Shown here one piece after another: positions 33,026 to 41,094 of a stretch of DNA of 50,160 nt (position 1 is its first letter; every line of letters begins with the position of its first letter). Source of the stretch: Syntrophomonadaceae bacterium (lineage in GTDB: Bacteria > Bacillota > Syntrophomonadia > Syntrophomonadales > Syntrophomonadaceae); NCBI GenBank assembly GCA_028706315.1, contig JAQWBP010000013.1, positions 1 to 50,160 of the forward strand, in the 5' to 3' direction. The notes below the pieces were generated by a model, which saw nothing but the letters and a program-made list of their open reading frames with translations, was not told where the DNA came from and ran no database searches. A program made the position numbers and the translations under genes.

Positions 33026-33071
33026 AAATTAAAAAAGGGACATAACCGCTTTACGCTGTTGTGTCCCTTTT
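33026..33071 (-). terminator. Terminator after rplL
   Basis: A hairpin with AAAGGGACA/TGTCCCTTT arms and a partly paired interior is followed on the minus strand by a T/A-rich run. It ends the rplJ-rplL transcript about 15 bp past the rplL stop codon. Confidence 0.85.
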
Positions 33072-33082
33072 AGTAGGTTAGG

Positions 33083-33454
33083 CTACTTTACTTCTACGCC
33101 GCCGCCTGCTTCTTCAATTTTTGCTTTGATTTCTTCAGCTTCACTTTTGGAGATTTTTTCTTTAACCGCGTTGGGAGCTTCGTCAACTAGCGCTTTAGCT
33201 TCTTTCAGGCCCAGGCCAGTGATTTCTCTAACGGCTTTGATAACATTGATTTTCTTCTCGCCAGCAGAAGTAAGAATTACATCGAATTCAGTCTGTTCTT
33301 CTACAGCTTCTGCTGCACCTGCCGGAGCTGCTGCAACTGCTACGGGAGCTGCTGCACTTACGCCAAATTCCTCTTCCAGAGCTTTTACCAGCTCAGATAA
33401 TTCTAAAACAGTTAATTCTTTTACAATATCAATAACTTCCTGTACTTTACTCAT
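33083..33454 (-). CDS. rplL: 50S ribosomal protein L7/L12
   Basis: Stalk protein that recruits translation factors. The 123 residues comprise the N-terminal dimer domain, an Ala-rich hinge ([15 protein letters not shown], about 34-48) and the C-terminal factor-binding domain ([36 protein letters not shown]). It is followed by a terminator. Confidence 0.98.
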   Translation of the reverse strand: MSKVQEVIDIVKELTVLELSELVKALEEEFGVSAAAPVAVAAAPAGAAEAVEEQTEFDVILTSAGEKKINVIKAVREITGLGLKEAKALVDEAPNAVKEKISKSEAEEIKAKIEEAGGGVEVK

Positions 33455-33524
33455 TAATGAATACCTCCTAAAGTTTTTTAAATAAGTTTGTTTGGAGTCT
33501 AGCGACTCTTTTGATTTATACTAA

Positions 33525-34049
33525 TTAGCTAGCTACCTTCTGCTCTTTCACCTGGTCTAGAGCCCTTACTAATCCAGTAAGATTTGCATTTAATACATAT
33601 ACAAAACTGGTTATTGGAGCCTGCATGGTGCCAAGTACTTGAGCCAGAAGAACTTCTCGCGGCGGTAGCTCAGCAAGTTGCTTAATTTTATCCGGCTCTA
33701 CAATCTGCCCTTCCAGGATTCCTACTCGTACATCGAGTTTCTTATGGGCTTTAATAAAGTCAAATATGGTTTTAGCTGGTCCAACTGGATCCTCGTTACT
33801 AAACAGAACTGCATTAGGGCCTTCTATTCTTTCGACTAGTTCACTATATCCCTGATTCTGCAAGGCAAATCTAGTCATAGTGTTTTTAAGAACTTTATAT
33901 TCGACTCCAGGCACACGAAGGTTATTTCTAAGTTCGGTAATTTCATCAACACTAATACCCCTGTAGTCCGTAAAAATAACCAGGTTAGCTTTCTGCAGCT
34001 TTTCTTCTATCTCTTTAACAACTTTTTGTTTGTCTTCGAGTTTGGGCAT
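33525..34049 (-). CDS. rplJ: 50S ribosomal protein L10
   Basis: Stalk-base protein that anchors L12 dimers. The 174 residues include IFTDYRGISVDEITELRNNLR and GPNAVLFSNEDPVGPAK, typical of L10. It is preceded by an L10-leader, to which the L10-L12 complex binds as repressor in Firmicutes. Confidence 0.97.
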   Translation of the reverse strand: MPKLEDKQKVVKEIEEKLQKANLVIFTDYRGISVDEITELRNNLRVPGVEYKVLKNTMTRFALQNQGYSELVERIEGPNAVLFSNEDPVGPAKTIFDFIKAHKKLDVRVGILEGQIVEPDKIKQLAELPPREVLLAQVLGTMQAPITSFVYVLNANLTGLVRALDQVKEQKVAS

Positions 34050-34105
34050 TCTGGTTTCACCCCCTTTTATTTTTTATTAATTTCTAGGAAATATAATAGC
34101 GAAAA

Positions 34106-34137
34106 AACGAAAAACCCCTGCAGACAATATGCAGAGG
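34106..34137 (-). terminator. Attenuator hairpin of the L10 leader
   Basis: Arms 34115-34122 and 34130-34137 pair over 8 bp with one G-U, followed by a run of five T on the minus strand. It lies 57 bp before rplJ and fits the transcription-attenuation step of L10-leader control. Confidence 0.8.
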
Positions 34138-34255
34138 TCACTAAATTACCATAAATAATGCAATTTAAGCTTTTATTTATCGAATAACCTCGGCAGGCGA
34201 ATTATAGTTCTTTAAGGCTTTGGCCACCGGCTGTCTGCAGTTCGTATTTTCAATT
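34106..34255 (-). promoter_or_regulatory. Ribosomal protein L10 leader
   Basis: The 217-bp rplA-rplJ spacer contains minus-strand segments reminiscent of the Firmicutes L10 leader, such as CAGACAGCCGGTGGCCAAAG and CGCCTGCCGAGG, then an attenuator hairpin. The L10-L12 complex binds such leaders to reduce rplJL expression. The call rests on position and recalled motif wording; a covariance search would confirm it. Confidence 0.8.
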
Positions 34256-34266
34256 TTATCTGACTA

Positions 34267-34974
34267 TTATTTTAACTTGTTCATTGCCATAAGTACAAGT
34301 GGATTAATTTTTATGCCCGGGCTCATGGTAGTACATACAGTCACAGTCCGCATATACTGGCCTTTAGCAGAGGCAGGTTTAGCCTTTATCAAAGCTGATG
34401 CAAATGTATTAATATTTTCTTGCAGCTTTTCGAGATCGAAAGAGGCTTTACCAATCGGAACATGAATTATGGCACTTTTATCAAGACGGTACTCAATCCT
34501 ACCAGCTTTTAATTCATTTACGGTACGTTCAATATCAAAGGTAACAGTTCCAGCTTTTGGGTTAGGCATTAAACCTCTGGGCCCAAGAATTTTACCCAGT
34601 TTACCTACAACACCCATCATATCTGGTGTAGCTACAGCTACATCGAAATCAAACCAGCCACCCTGGATTTTTTCGGCCAGCTCTGGTCCACCGACATAAT
34701 CAGCGCCTGCTTGCTCGGCCTCTTTTACTTTATCGCCTTTGGCGAAAACTAGCACCTTGCGTGTTTTACCAGTACCATGCGGCAGACTAACAGTTCCTCT
34801 TATCTGCTGGTCAGCCTGACGCGGATCGACACCTAGTCTAATGTGGATTTCGACCGTTTCATCAAACTTGCTACTCGCTACTTCTTTAAGTATTTGGAGG
34901 GCTTCGGTCGGATCATAAAGGTTATTACGGTCAATTTTTTCTAAGGCTTGCTTATAGTTTTTTCCTTTTTTCAT
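34267..34974 (-). CDS. rplA: 50S ribosomal protein L1
   Basis: L1-stalk protein that guides tRNA release. The 235 residues have the N-terminal basic segment, the conserved GRLG-like [21 protein letters not shown] (about 124-144) and C-terminal [10 protein letters not shown]. It follows rplK. Confidence 0.98.
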   Translation of the reverse strand: MKKGKNYKQALEKIDRNNLYDPTEALQILKEVASSKFDETVEIHIRLGVDPRQADQQIRGTVSLPHGTGKTRKVLVFAKGDKVKEAEQAGADYVGGPELAEKIQGGWFDFDVAVATPDMMGVVGKLGKILGPRGLMPNPKAGTVTFDIERTVNELKAGRIEYRLDKSAIIHVPIGKASFDLEKLQENINTFASALIKAKPASAKGQYMRTVTVCTTMSPGIKINPLVLMAMNKLK

Positions 34975-35035
34975 AATGTTAAACCTCCTAGTGGTTATTA
35001 CGGATTAAAATCCTCCCACGTTTTGTGATTAACGT

Positions 35036-35464
35036 TTACTTACCAATTACTTCAATACCCATACTGCGGGCTGTACCTTCTATCATCTTAATAGCAGCTT
35101 CTAAATCTGCAGCATTAAGATCTTCTTTTTTGGTTTCAGCTATTTCAACTAGTTTGTCCCGTGATACTTTACCGACCTTGTTAAGGTTAGGCTCACCAGA
35201 ACCTTTGCCAATATTAGCTGCCTTTTTCAAAAGATCAGATGCAGGTGGAGATTTTAATACAAAATTAAAAGATCTATCTTCATATACGGTTATTTCAACC
35301 GGAACAATAAATCCCGCCTGATTGGCAGTTTTAGCATTATATTCTTTGCAGAACCCCATTATATTAACACCATACTGACCTAAGGCTGGTCCTACTGGGG
35401 GGGCTGGTGTTGCTTTACCTCCAGCTATTTGTAATGATATTTTGCCCATAACTTTTTTTGCCAT
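35036..35464 (-). CDS. rplK: 50S ribosomal protein L11
   Basis: GTPase-centre protein binding 23S rRNA near thiostrepton's site. The 142 residues contain [32 protein letters not shown] and the C-terminal [12 protein letters not shown]. It follows nusG by 15 bp. Confidence 0.98.
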   Translation of the reverse strand: MAKKVMGKISLQIAGGKATPAPPVGPALGQYGVNIMGFCKEYNAKTANQAGFIVPVEITVYEDRSFNFVLKSPPASDLLKKAANIGKGSGEPNLNKVGKVSRDKLVEIAETKKEDLNAADLEAAIKMIEGTARSMGIEVIGK

Positions 35465-35479
35465 GTTGTATACACCTCC

Positions 35480-36094
35480 TTAAACTTTGTCTATTTGCTC
35501 ATAATCCAGTTCCACAGGAGTCTCCCTGCCAAACATGGAAATGGTAACTCGTACTTTGCCGCGATCAGGCAGTAATTCTTTTACAACGCCTTCGAAATTG
35601 GCAAATGGCCCGGTTTTTACTCGTATGTTTTCATCAACATCAATATCAATGATTTTAGGTTTGCTCTCAATAAGGCCCATCTGCTTGAGAATCTTGTTTA
35701 TTTCATCTTGCATCAACGGAACAGGTTTATTCCCGCTGCCGACAAATCCGGTCACACCAGGCGTATGACGCACAACATACCAAGAGTCTTCTTCCATTAT
35801 CATGTTTACAATTACATAGCCCGGAAAGATTCTTTTACTGGTAATCTTTTTCTTTCCGCCTTTGTATTCTACTTCTTGTTCTTCAGGGATAATTACATCA
35901 AATATTTTATCCTGCATGTTCATAGATTCGACCCTTTTCGTCAGGTCGACCTTGATTTTGTTTTCATAGCCAGAATAGGTATGCACTACATACCATTCTC
36001 CCTGGTGTTTGTTTTCCACGGTTGACGTTTTTTCAGTTTCTTCTTTGTTAGTGGTATCTTGTTCCAATTGCTGTTCGCCTGTAATTGGAACCAC
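35480..36094 (-). CDS. nusG: Transcription termination/antitermination factor NusG
   Basis: Binds RNA polymerase and links it to ribosomes or Rho. The conserved domain begins at WYVVHTYSGYENKIKVDLTKR (about residue 34) and ends with the KOW domain (TGPFANFEGVVKELLPDRGKVRVTISMFGRETPVELDYEQI). The start is uncertain: the upstream GTG at 36094 lies inside the GGAGGTGG site, so translation may begin at a nearby ATT or TTG codon, which would be non-standard. The extra N-terminal 30 residues are acidic and threonine/glutamate-rich. Confidence 0.93.
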   Translation of the reverse strand: MVPITGEQQLEQDTTNKEETEKTSTVENKHQGEWYVVHTYSGYENKIKVDLTKRVESMNMQDKIFDVIIPEEQEVEYKGGKKKITSKRIFPGYVIVNMIMEEDSWYVVRHTPGVTGFVGSGNKPVPLMQDEINKILKQMGLIESKPKIIDIDVDENIRVKTGPFANFEGVVKELLPDRGKVRVTISMFGRETPVELDYEQIDKV

Positions 36095-36105
36095 CTCCTC
36101 TACAA

Positions 36106-36348
36106 TTAGGCAAAGGCGTTAAATATTAATTCCAGTAATACTGAAAGCCCCATATCAAATACCCATATTATCGTGGCTACTAGGGCAACAGCGATAAGTA
36201 CCACACCGGTATAAGCAATTATCTGGCGTTTACCTGGCCAGTGAACCTTCTTGAGTTCATTATATACACTTCTAAAATATTGCTTAATGTTTTCCCACCG
36301 GTCTTTGAAACTTATCTCTTTTTTCGCGGGAACATTACTTTTAGCCAA
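36106..36348 (-). CDS. secE: Protein translocase subunit SecE
   Basis: Clamp subunit around SecY. The product is 80 residues from a TTG at 36348 (MAKSNVPAKKEISF), chosen for spacing to an AGGGA site; a GTG three codons earlier is an alternative. It contains YFRSVYNELKKVHWPGKRQII, the SecE cytoplasmic helix signature, then one membrane segment. It lies between rpmG and nusG as in most Bacillota. Confidence 0.93.
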   Translation of the reverse strand: MAKSNVPAKKEISFKDRWENIKQYFRSVYNELKKVHWPGKRQIIAYTGVVLIAVALVATIIWVFDMGLSVLLELIFNAFA

Positions 36349-36367
36349 TATTTTCACATCCCTGATC

Positions 36368-36517
36368 TTACTTAATCTCTTTATGAACAGTATGTGCATT
36401 GCAGAATTTGCAATACTTTCGCATTTCCAGTTTCTCAGTTTGTTTTCTCTTATCTTTAGTGGTCATATAATTGCGTTGTTTACATTCAGTGCATGCCATT
36501 GTTATGTTCACTCTCAT
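36368..36517 (-). CDS. rpmG: 50S ribosomal protein L33, zinc form
   Basis: A 49-residue protein read [20 protein letters not shown]..., with CTEC and CKFC pairs forming the zinc ribbon of the C+ paralogue. The ATG at 36515-36517 has a GGAGG site 9-11 nt upstream. It lies just downstream of a promoter and precedes secE and nusG. Confidence 0.95.
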   Translation of the reverse strand: MRVNITMACTECKQRNYMTTKDKRKQTEKLEMRKYCKFCNAHTVHKEIK

Positions 36518-36559
36518 GTGTAAGTACACCTCCATCCTGTGCGAAAAAAATCCTACAAT

Positions 36560-36589
36560 ACTCTATCATAACGAAATGCATTATGTCAA
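36560..36589 (-). promoter_or_regulatory. Promoter of rpmG-secE-nusG
   Basis: Minus-strand TTGACA (36584-36589) and TAGAGT (36560-36565) with 18-nt spacing, located between the tuf terminator and rpmG. Confidence 0.65.
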
Positions 36590-36601
36590 TCATCTAATGA
36601 A

Positions 36602-36642
36602 AAGATGCTACAGCAGGGGAATGTAGCACCTGCTGTTTGTCT
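36602..36642 (-). terminator. Terminator after the first tuf gene
   Basis: The tuf-rpmG spacer holds an ACAGCAGG/CCTGCTGT hairpin on the minus strand followed by AGCATCTTTTC. A competing GCTACA/TGTAGC pairing shares the same bases. The T-run is short, so termination may be partial. Confidence 0.65.
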
Positions 36643-36663
36643 TAAAGCATTCCGACCATTATT

Positions 36664-37866
36664 TTACGCATTGATGCCTGTAACAACCCCAGCTCCAACT
36701 GTTCTTCCGCCTTCTCTGATAGCAAATCTTAGCCCTTCTTCGATGGCGATTGGGATTATCAGGTCTATGTCCATCTGAATGTTGTCGCCGGGCATTACCA
36801 TTTCTACTCCCTCAGGTAACTCGATTATTCCAGTTACGTCAGTGGTACGGAAGTAAAATTGTGGTCTGTACCCGCCAAAGAACGGGGTGTGTCTGCCACC
36901 TTCTTCTTTGGTTAGAACGTATACTTCAGCTTTGAATTTGGTGTGGGGATGGATGCTGCCAGGTTTGGCCAGTACCATGCCTCTTTCTACTTCTTTGCGA
37001 TCTACGCCTCTTAACAGGGTGCCAATGTTGTCTCCTGCTTCTGCATAATCAAGCAGTTTTCTGAACATTTCTACGCCTGTACATACGGTCTTTCTTGGGT
37101 CTTCTCTTAAGCCAACCATTTCTACTTCGTCGCCAATTTTTATCTGGCCTCTTTCTACTCTTCCAGTAGTTACGGTTCCTCTTCCGGTAATGGTGAATAC
37201 GTCTTCTATCGGCATTAAGAACGGTTTGTCGGTGGCTCTTTCTGGTAGCGGAATGTAGCTGTCTACTGCATCCATTAGCTGCCATATTTTACCGCACCAT
37301 TCGCAGTCTTTCGCGCCACAGCCGCATTCTAATGCTTTTAAGGCTGATCCCATTACTACTGGTATATCGTCACCAGGAAATTCGTATGCGCTTAAGAGTT
37401 CGCGGACTTCCATTTCTACCAGTTCTAACAGTTCATCATCGTCTACCTGATCTGTTTTGTTCATGAATACTACTATATAAGGTACCCCTACCTGTCTGGA
37501 CAGGAGTATATGCTCTCTAGTCTGAGGCATCGGACCATCTGCTGATGATACTACCAGAATTGATCCATCCATCTGGGCTGCTCCGGTAATCATGTTTTTT
37601 ATGTAGTCCGCATGTCCCGGGCAGTCTACATGAGCATAATGCCTTGTTTCAGTTTCATATTCTACGTGAGCGGTGTTGATGGTTATTCCTCTTTCTCTCT
37701 CTTCCGGTGCTTTGTCAATGGAATCGTATGAGGCTGCTACCGCACCACCTGCTTTGGATAATGTTAGGGTTATCGCTGCTGTTAATGTGGTTTTACCATG
37801 GTCAACGTGTCCTATGGTTCCGATGTTAAGATGAGGTTTTGTCCTCTCATATTTAGCCTTTGCCAT
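36664..37866 (-). CDS. tuf: Elongation factor Tu, copy 1
   Basis: Same 400-residue protein as at 20.4 kb, including the [11 protein letters not shown] insert (residues 181-191). The reading is identical at the protein level, and the nucleotide sequences match from 3 bp beyond the stop codon to the start codon; the first mismatch is 4 bp upstream of the ATG. This copy follows five tRNA genes and precedes rpmG-secE-nusG. Near-perfect identity implies gene conversion between the two copies. Confidence 0.97.
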   Translation of the reverse strand: MAKAKYERTKPHLNIGTIGHVDHGKTTLTAAITLTLSKAGGAVAASYDSIDKAPEERERGITINTAHVEYETETRHYAHVDCPGHADYIKNMITGAAQMDGSILVVSSADGPMPQTREHILLSRQVGVPYIVVFMNKTDQVDDDELLELVEMEVRELLSAYEFPGDDIPVVMGSALKALECGCGAKDCEWCGKIWQLMDAVDSYIPLPERATDKPFLMPIEDVFTITGRGTVTTGRVERGQIKIGDEVEMVGLREDPRKTVCTGVEMFRKLLDYAEAGDNIGTLLRGVDRKEVERGMVLAKPGSIHPHTKFKAEVYVLTKEEGGRHTPFFGGYRPQFYFRTTDVTGIIELPEGVEMVMPGDNIQMDIDLIIPIAIEEGLRFAIREGGRTVGAGVVTGINA

Positions 37867-37961
37867 TTTATCTCTCACCTTTCCCCTTTCTAATTATTGT
37901 GGATTTTGACCAGTATGTTTTGACCACCAATTAATATTTTACCCAATATATTAATAGAATA

Positions 37962-37989
37962 AAAGGAGTGGGAAAAATATCCCACTCCT
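37962..37989 (-). terminator. Terminator after the tRNA cluster
   Basis: Perfect hairpin AAGGAGTGGGA/TCCCACTCCTT with a 6-7 nt loop, followed by TTATTC on the minus strand, 14 bp past the tRNA-Met gene. It separates the tRNA genes from tuf. Confidence 0.85.
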
Positions 37990-38002
37990 TACCTTTGCTA
38001 TA

Positions 38003-38079
38003 TGGTAGCGGCGAAGGGATTCGAACCCCTGACACTACGGGTATGAACCGTATGCTCTAGCCAGCTGAGCTACGCCGCC
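38003..38079 (-). tRNA. tRNA-Met (CAU), elongator
   Basis: A 77-nt cloverleaf including encoded CCA. The anticodon loop is TTCATAC, the T-arm GGTTCGAATCC, and the acceptor stem is fully paired (with G1-U72), so it is not the initiator. The tRNA-Ile(CAU) alternative is less likely from the overall sequence. Last gene of the cluster, before tuf. Confidence 0.92.
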
Positions 38080-38082
38080 GGA

Positions 38083-38158
38083 TGGAGCCCATAATCGGAC
38101 TTGAACCGATGACCTCATCCTTACCAAGGATGCGCTCTGCCGGCTGAGCTATATGGGC
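38083..38158 (-). tRNA. tRNA-Thr (GGU)
   Basis: 76 nt including CCA. Acceptor arms GCCCATA/TATGGGC pair fully, anticodon loop TTGGTAA gives GGU. It is 3 bp from tRNA-Met. Confidence 0.95.
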
Positions 38159-38172
38159 TAATTATTATCATT

Positions 38173-38248
<76 letters not shown>

Positions 38249-38256
38249 TTAACATA

Positions 38257-38341
<85 letters not shown>

Positions 38342-38383
38342 AGGATCTTATATAATTTTTGTTATCCCATAAAAGCTTTTATC

Positions 38384-38459
38384 TGGAGCCGAGCACAGGA
38401 CTTGAACCCGCAACCTGCTGATTACAAATCAGCTGCTCTACCAATTGAGCTAGCTCGGC
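38384..38459 (-). tRNA. tRNA-Thr (UGU)
   Basis: 76 nt including CCA. Acceptor GCCGAGC/GCTCGGC, anticodon loop TTTGTAA gives UGU. It is the first gene of the five-tRNA cluster. Confidence 0.95.
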
Positions 38460-38471
38460 TCAGCAAGTAAT

Positions 38472-38500
38472 ATTTTATACGCTGTGCTTATCAATGTCAA
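38472..38500 (-). promoter_or_regulatory. Promoter of the tRNA cluster
   Basis: Minus-strand TTGACA (38495-38500) and TAAAAT (38472-38477) with 17-nt spacing, about 15 bp before the first tRNA. Confidence 0.8.
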
Positions 38501-38701
38501 TAGCAACTTCAAATCTTTGTCTAGTAAACATTGTTAATTCGCTTAAAGCCGACTATGGGACGACTAAAAGCATTATAAACCTTAACTAGTGAATAATAAA
38601 GTAAAACTTTTTTATATGGCTAAAAAATTAGTTCCCTGCAGAACCTTTGTGCTACTGCAAGAAATCATCTGACGTTAGTTTAGAGCTTTTCGCCGGGAAA
38701 C
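38501..38701 (-). other. Gene-free stretch between sigH terminator and tRNA promoter
   Basis: Part of a 307-bp gap between sigH and the tRNAs that also contains the sigH terminator and the tRNA promoter. I see no reading frame or RNA gene in the remaining 200 bp. The plus-strand word TAAAAAATTAGTTCC at about 38621 also occurs, with one A more, in opposite orientation near 45.3 kb. Confidence 0.5.
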
Positions 38702-38729
38702 AAAAAAAAGTATTGGCGTAGCCAATACT
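38702..38729 (-). terminator. Terminator after sigH
   Basis: Perfect 9-bp stem AGTATTGGC/GCCAATACT with a TAC loop, followed by eight T on the minus strand. About 40 bp past the sigH stop codon. Confidence 0.93.
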
Positions 38730-38766
38730 CTCTGTAATTATAGATTTACGATCGGGGAATATTAAA

Positions 38767-39414
38767 TTACATCTCATTTCTGTCGTCAAGATATTTTTCT
38801 AGTTTTCTCTTTACCCTCTGCAAAGCATTATCAATCGATTTTACATGTCGTTTAAGATCAATAGCTATCTCCTGATAAGATTTACCTTCCAAATAAGCCA
38901 TAAGGACTTTCCATTCCAGCGAGCTTAAAATTTCACCCATCTTTTTCTCAATAAAAATAAACTCTTCGCGGCTAATAATTATATCCTCAGGGTTAGTAAT
39001 TTTGGTAGTAGATAAAATATCAATGAGCGTTCTATCTGATTCTTCATCGTAAATGGGTTTATTAAGTGATACATATGAATTGAGCGGAATATGTTTCTGC
39101 CGAGTAGCTGTCTTAATTGCAGTAATAATTTGCCTAGTGATGCAAAGCTCTGCAAATGCTCGAAAGGATGTAAGCTTGTCCACTTTATAGTCGCGTATTG
39201 CTTTAAATAAGCCTATCATACCTTCTTGTATAATATCTTCTTTATCTGCTCCAATTAAGAAATAAGATCTGGCCTTGGCTCGGACAAAATTTTTATATTT
39301 ATTTACCAGAAACTCTACTGCAAATTGCTCTCCCCGCTGAGCTAAATCTACTATTTCTTCATCCATCATTTCTGAATATGCAAAAACCTTCTGAGCAGCG
39401 ATAGAATTAGGCAT
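38767..39414 (-). CDS. sigH: RNA polymerase sigma-H factor (sporulation/stationary phase)
   Basis: Alternative sigma factor that starts the sporulation programme in Bacillota. The 215 residues show region 2 (FLVNKYKNFVRAKARSYFLIGADKEDIIQEGMIGLFKAIRDY, about 35-76), with the core-binding and -10 recognition helices, and region 4 (LEGKSYQEIAIDLKRHVKSIDNALQRVKRKL). It has its own strong promoter and a terminator, so it forms a single-gene unit. Its presence suggests a sporulating lineage but does not prove sporulation. Confidence 0.95.
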   Translation of the reverse strand: MPNSIAAQKVFAYSEMMDEEIVDLAQRGEQFAVEFLVNKYKNFVRAKARSYFLIGADKEDIIQEGMIGLFKAIRDYKVDKLTSFRAFAELCITRQIITAIKTATRQKHIPLNSYVSLNKPIYDEESDRTLIDILSTTKITNPEDIIISREEFIFIEKKMGEILSSLEWKVLMAYLEGKSYQEIAIDLKRHVKSIDNALQRVKRKLEKYLDDRNEM

Positions 39415-39475
39415 TCAATCGCCTCCATAATATATTTATCTATTCTTTATAATAAATCTCTATGTACACGTAACT

Positions 39476-39504
39476 ATTATAGCTACTGACCCACGGGTCG
39501 TCAA
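39476..39504 (-). promoter_or_regulatory. Promoter of sigH
   Basis: Minus-strand TTGACG (39499-39504) and TATAAT (39476-39481) with 17-nt spacing, about 60 bp before sigH. A nearly perfect sigma-A promoter. Confidence 0.85.
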
Positions 39505-39540
39505 GCCACACTGCTAGTAGCATTCCGCTATTTCGCTGCG

Positions 39541-40287
39541 TTATTTATCATTAAATCTCCGCTGTCTAACAACTTCATAGATAAGGAGCGTTGCCGCCAC
39601 CGAGGCATTTAATGAGTTTATATTACCATACATAGGTATTTTCACGAGAATATCGCAATTTTCTTTAACTAACCTTTTTATGCCTTTCCCTTCTCCGCCA
39701 ATTACTATTACCGTTGGTGAAGGTAGTTTAGTGGCAAAATAATCACTAGTCCCCTCCATATCAGCTCCAATAATCCAAAATCCCTGTTTTTTTAAGTAAT
39801 TTATTGTGTTGACTAGATTTGTTTCTCTGATAATGTGCATATGCTCTACTGCACCTGCAGATGCCCTAGCTACGCCTTCAGTAATCTCTACTGAGTTATG
39901 CCTGGGAATAATTATACCATGAACACCTGCACACTCAGCCGTCCTAATAATGGAACCTAGATTCTGAGGATCCTCAAGCCCATCTAGTATTACCAGCAAT
40001 GGTTCCTGCCCCTTAAGAACAGCCTCTTCAAGGACCTCCTCAATCGTTGCATAATCATAGCTGTCCACCTGGGCCACAATCCCCTGGTGGTTGCCTACCC
40101 GGTACATCTGATTAAGTCTTTCCTTATCAACTTTTTGAATAAAAATACCCTTTTTACTAGCCAATTCCAGCAGTTCTTCAATTCTTTTATTTTGCCGCCC
40201 GTCCTGGATAAATATTTTATGCACTTTGCGTCGACCTTTTAGAGCTTCCATTATACTATTAACCCCGGCCAGTTTTTCTATCATCAA
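39541..40287 (-). CDS. rlmB: 23S rRNA (guanosine-2'-O)-methyltransferase, TrmH/RlmB family
   Basis: SPOUT-fold methyltransferase that methylates a ribose in 23S rRNA (G2251 in E. coli) using SAM. The 248 residues have the N-terminal substrate-binding domain, motif 1 LDGLEDPQNLGSIIRTAECAGVHGIIIP (about 110-137), and motifs 2-3 VIGGEGKGIKRLV and IPMYGNINSLNASVAATLLIYEVVRQR, which form the trefoil knot. It lies after thyX, its conserved neighbour. The start at 40287 has a GGAGG site. Confidence 0.95.
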   Translation of the reverse strand: MMIEKLAGVNSIMEALKGRRKVHKIFIQDGRQNKRIEELLELASKKGIFIQKVDKERLNQMYRVGNHQGIVAQVDSYDYATIEEVLEEAVLKGQEPLLVILDGLEDPQNLGSIIRTAECAGVHGIIIPRHNSVEITEGVARASAGAVEHMHIIRETNLVNTINYLKKQGFWIIGADMEGTSDYFATKLPSPTVIVIGGEGKGIKRLVKENCDILVKIPMYGNINSLNASVAATLLIYEVVRQRRFNDK

Positions 40288-40300
40288 ACTCCTCCAATAT

Positions 40301-40489
40301 GCGTCCTTAATTGTGAGCTATGGCGAACATCAGTTGTGCCCTGCGGGTGCGTCCTTAATTGTGAGCTATGCGAACATCAGTGGTGCCCTGCGGGTGCGTC
40401 CTTAATTGTGAGCTATGCGAACATCAGTGGTGCCCTGCGGGTGCATCCTTAATTGTGAGCTATAGCGAACATCAGTGGTGCCCTGCGGT
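40301..40489. repeat. Four tandem 47-48 bp repeats upstream of rlmB
   Basis: Units at 40301-40348, 40349-40395, 40396-40442 and 40443-40489. The consensus starts GCGTCCTTAATTGTGAGC and ends GTGCCCTGCGGGT. Units 2 and 3 are identical; units 1 and 4 differ by a few substitutions and one inserted base each. There are no spacers between units, so it is not a CRISPR. The array fills most of the gap between rlmB and the thyX remnant. Confidence 0.95.
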
Positions 40490-40525
40490 ATATTAAAACT
40501 AACGCCAATTACTTTTTTTGTACTA

Positions 40526-41047
40526 TTAACCCCGGTTCATTGCATCTAACGGGTTAAACATGTCATCGGTAAGTAGAACTTCTGCATAATGTTCCCTGGG
40601 AAACGCGGTATCATACTTAATCCCATCGAATAGGCCGGGTAATTTATCCGCAAAAAGTAATAATAAAGGAATAGCTACCTGCCGCATCTGCGGATGAGCA
40701 GCTGCGGAACAGCGCAGGGCAAAAAAGTGGCGCCATTCCCTGATATTATATGTAACTGCCATCTCAGTTTTTAAACAAGTAGGCAAAACTGAGCGTGCCT
40801 CCTGAGGTGATGAGCCCTTTCCTAGTAGTTCCATATAAGTCTTTTCGGCCATTTTACAGCTCGCCTGCCATAAATCATAATTATCAGTGCCTACATAAAA
40901 ATAAGGCTCAATAACCGTTATTTCATTACCAAACTTGTCCCGACTATAATTACAATAACGGGTAGATTCCTGACTGTAGCTTCCTACCCTATGCCTTTTT
41001 CCTAATGTATAAATTATTTTTAACTTGATCTCATATTTAACCAACAT
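40526..41047 (-). pseudogene. thyX: 3' half of thyX, flavin-dependent thymidylate synthase
   Basis: The 173-codon frame has the ThyX signature RHRVGSYSQESTRYCNYSRDKFG (RHR-x7-S, from residue 18) and normal C-terminal ThyX sequence (VLPTCLKTEMAVTYNIREWRHFFALRCSAAAHPQMRQ). The first 17 residues (MLVKYEIKLKIIYTLGK) do not resemble ThyX. Roughly 85 residues that normally precede the RHR motif and form part of the FAD and dUMP sites are missing. It lies in the conserved position before rlmB, directly after the inserted cassette. A functional product is unlikely; it reads as the leftover of a displaced gene. Confidence 0.88.
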
Positions 41048-41094
41048 GTAGAATCCCCAACTAATTCATTGACCTAATTAAGAGCAGGCATTCG

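Noticed and set aside
40301-40489. Tandem repeats considered as a CRISPR array
   Set aside because: Units follow one another directly without unique spacers, and no cas genes are in the window.
41050-41070. AACTAAT at 41059-41065 as a third copy of the direct repeat marking the far end of the island
   Set aside because: Only seven bases match in A+T-rich DNA; too short to support an attachment site.
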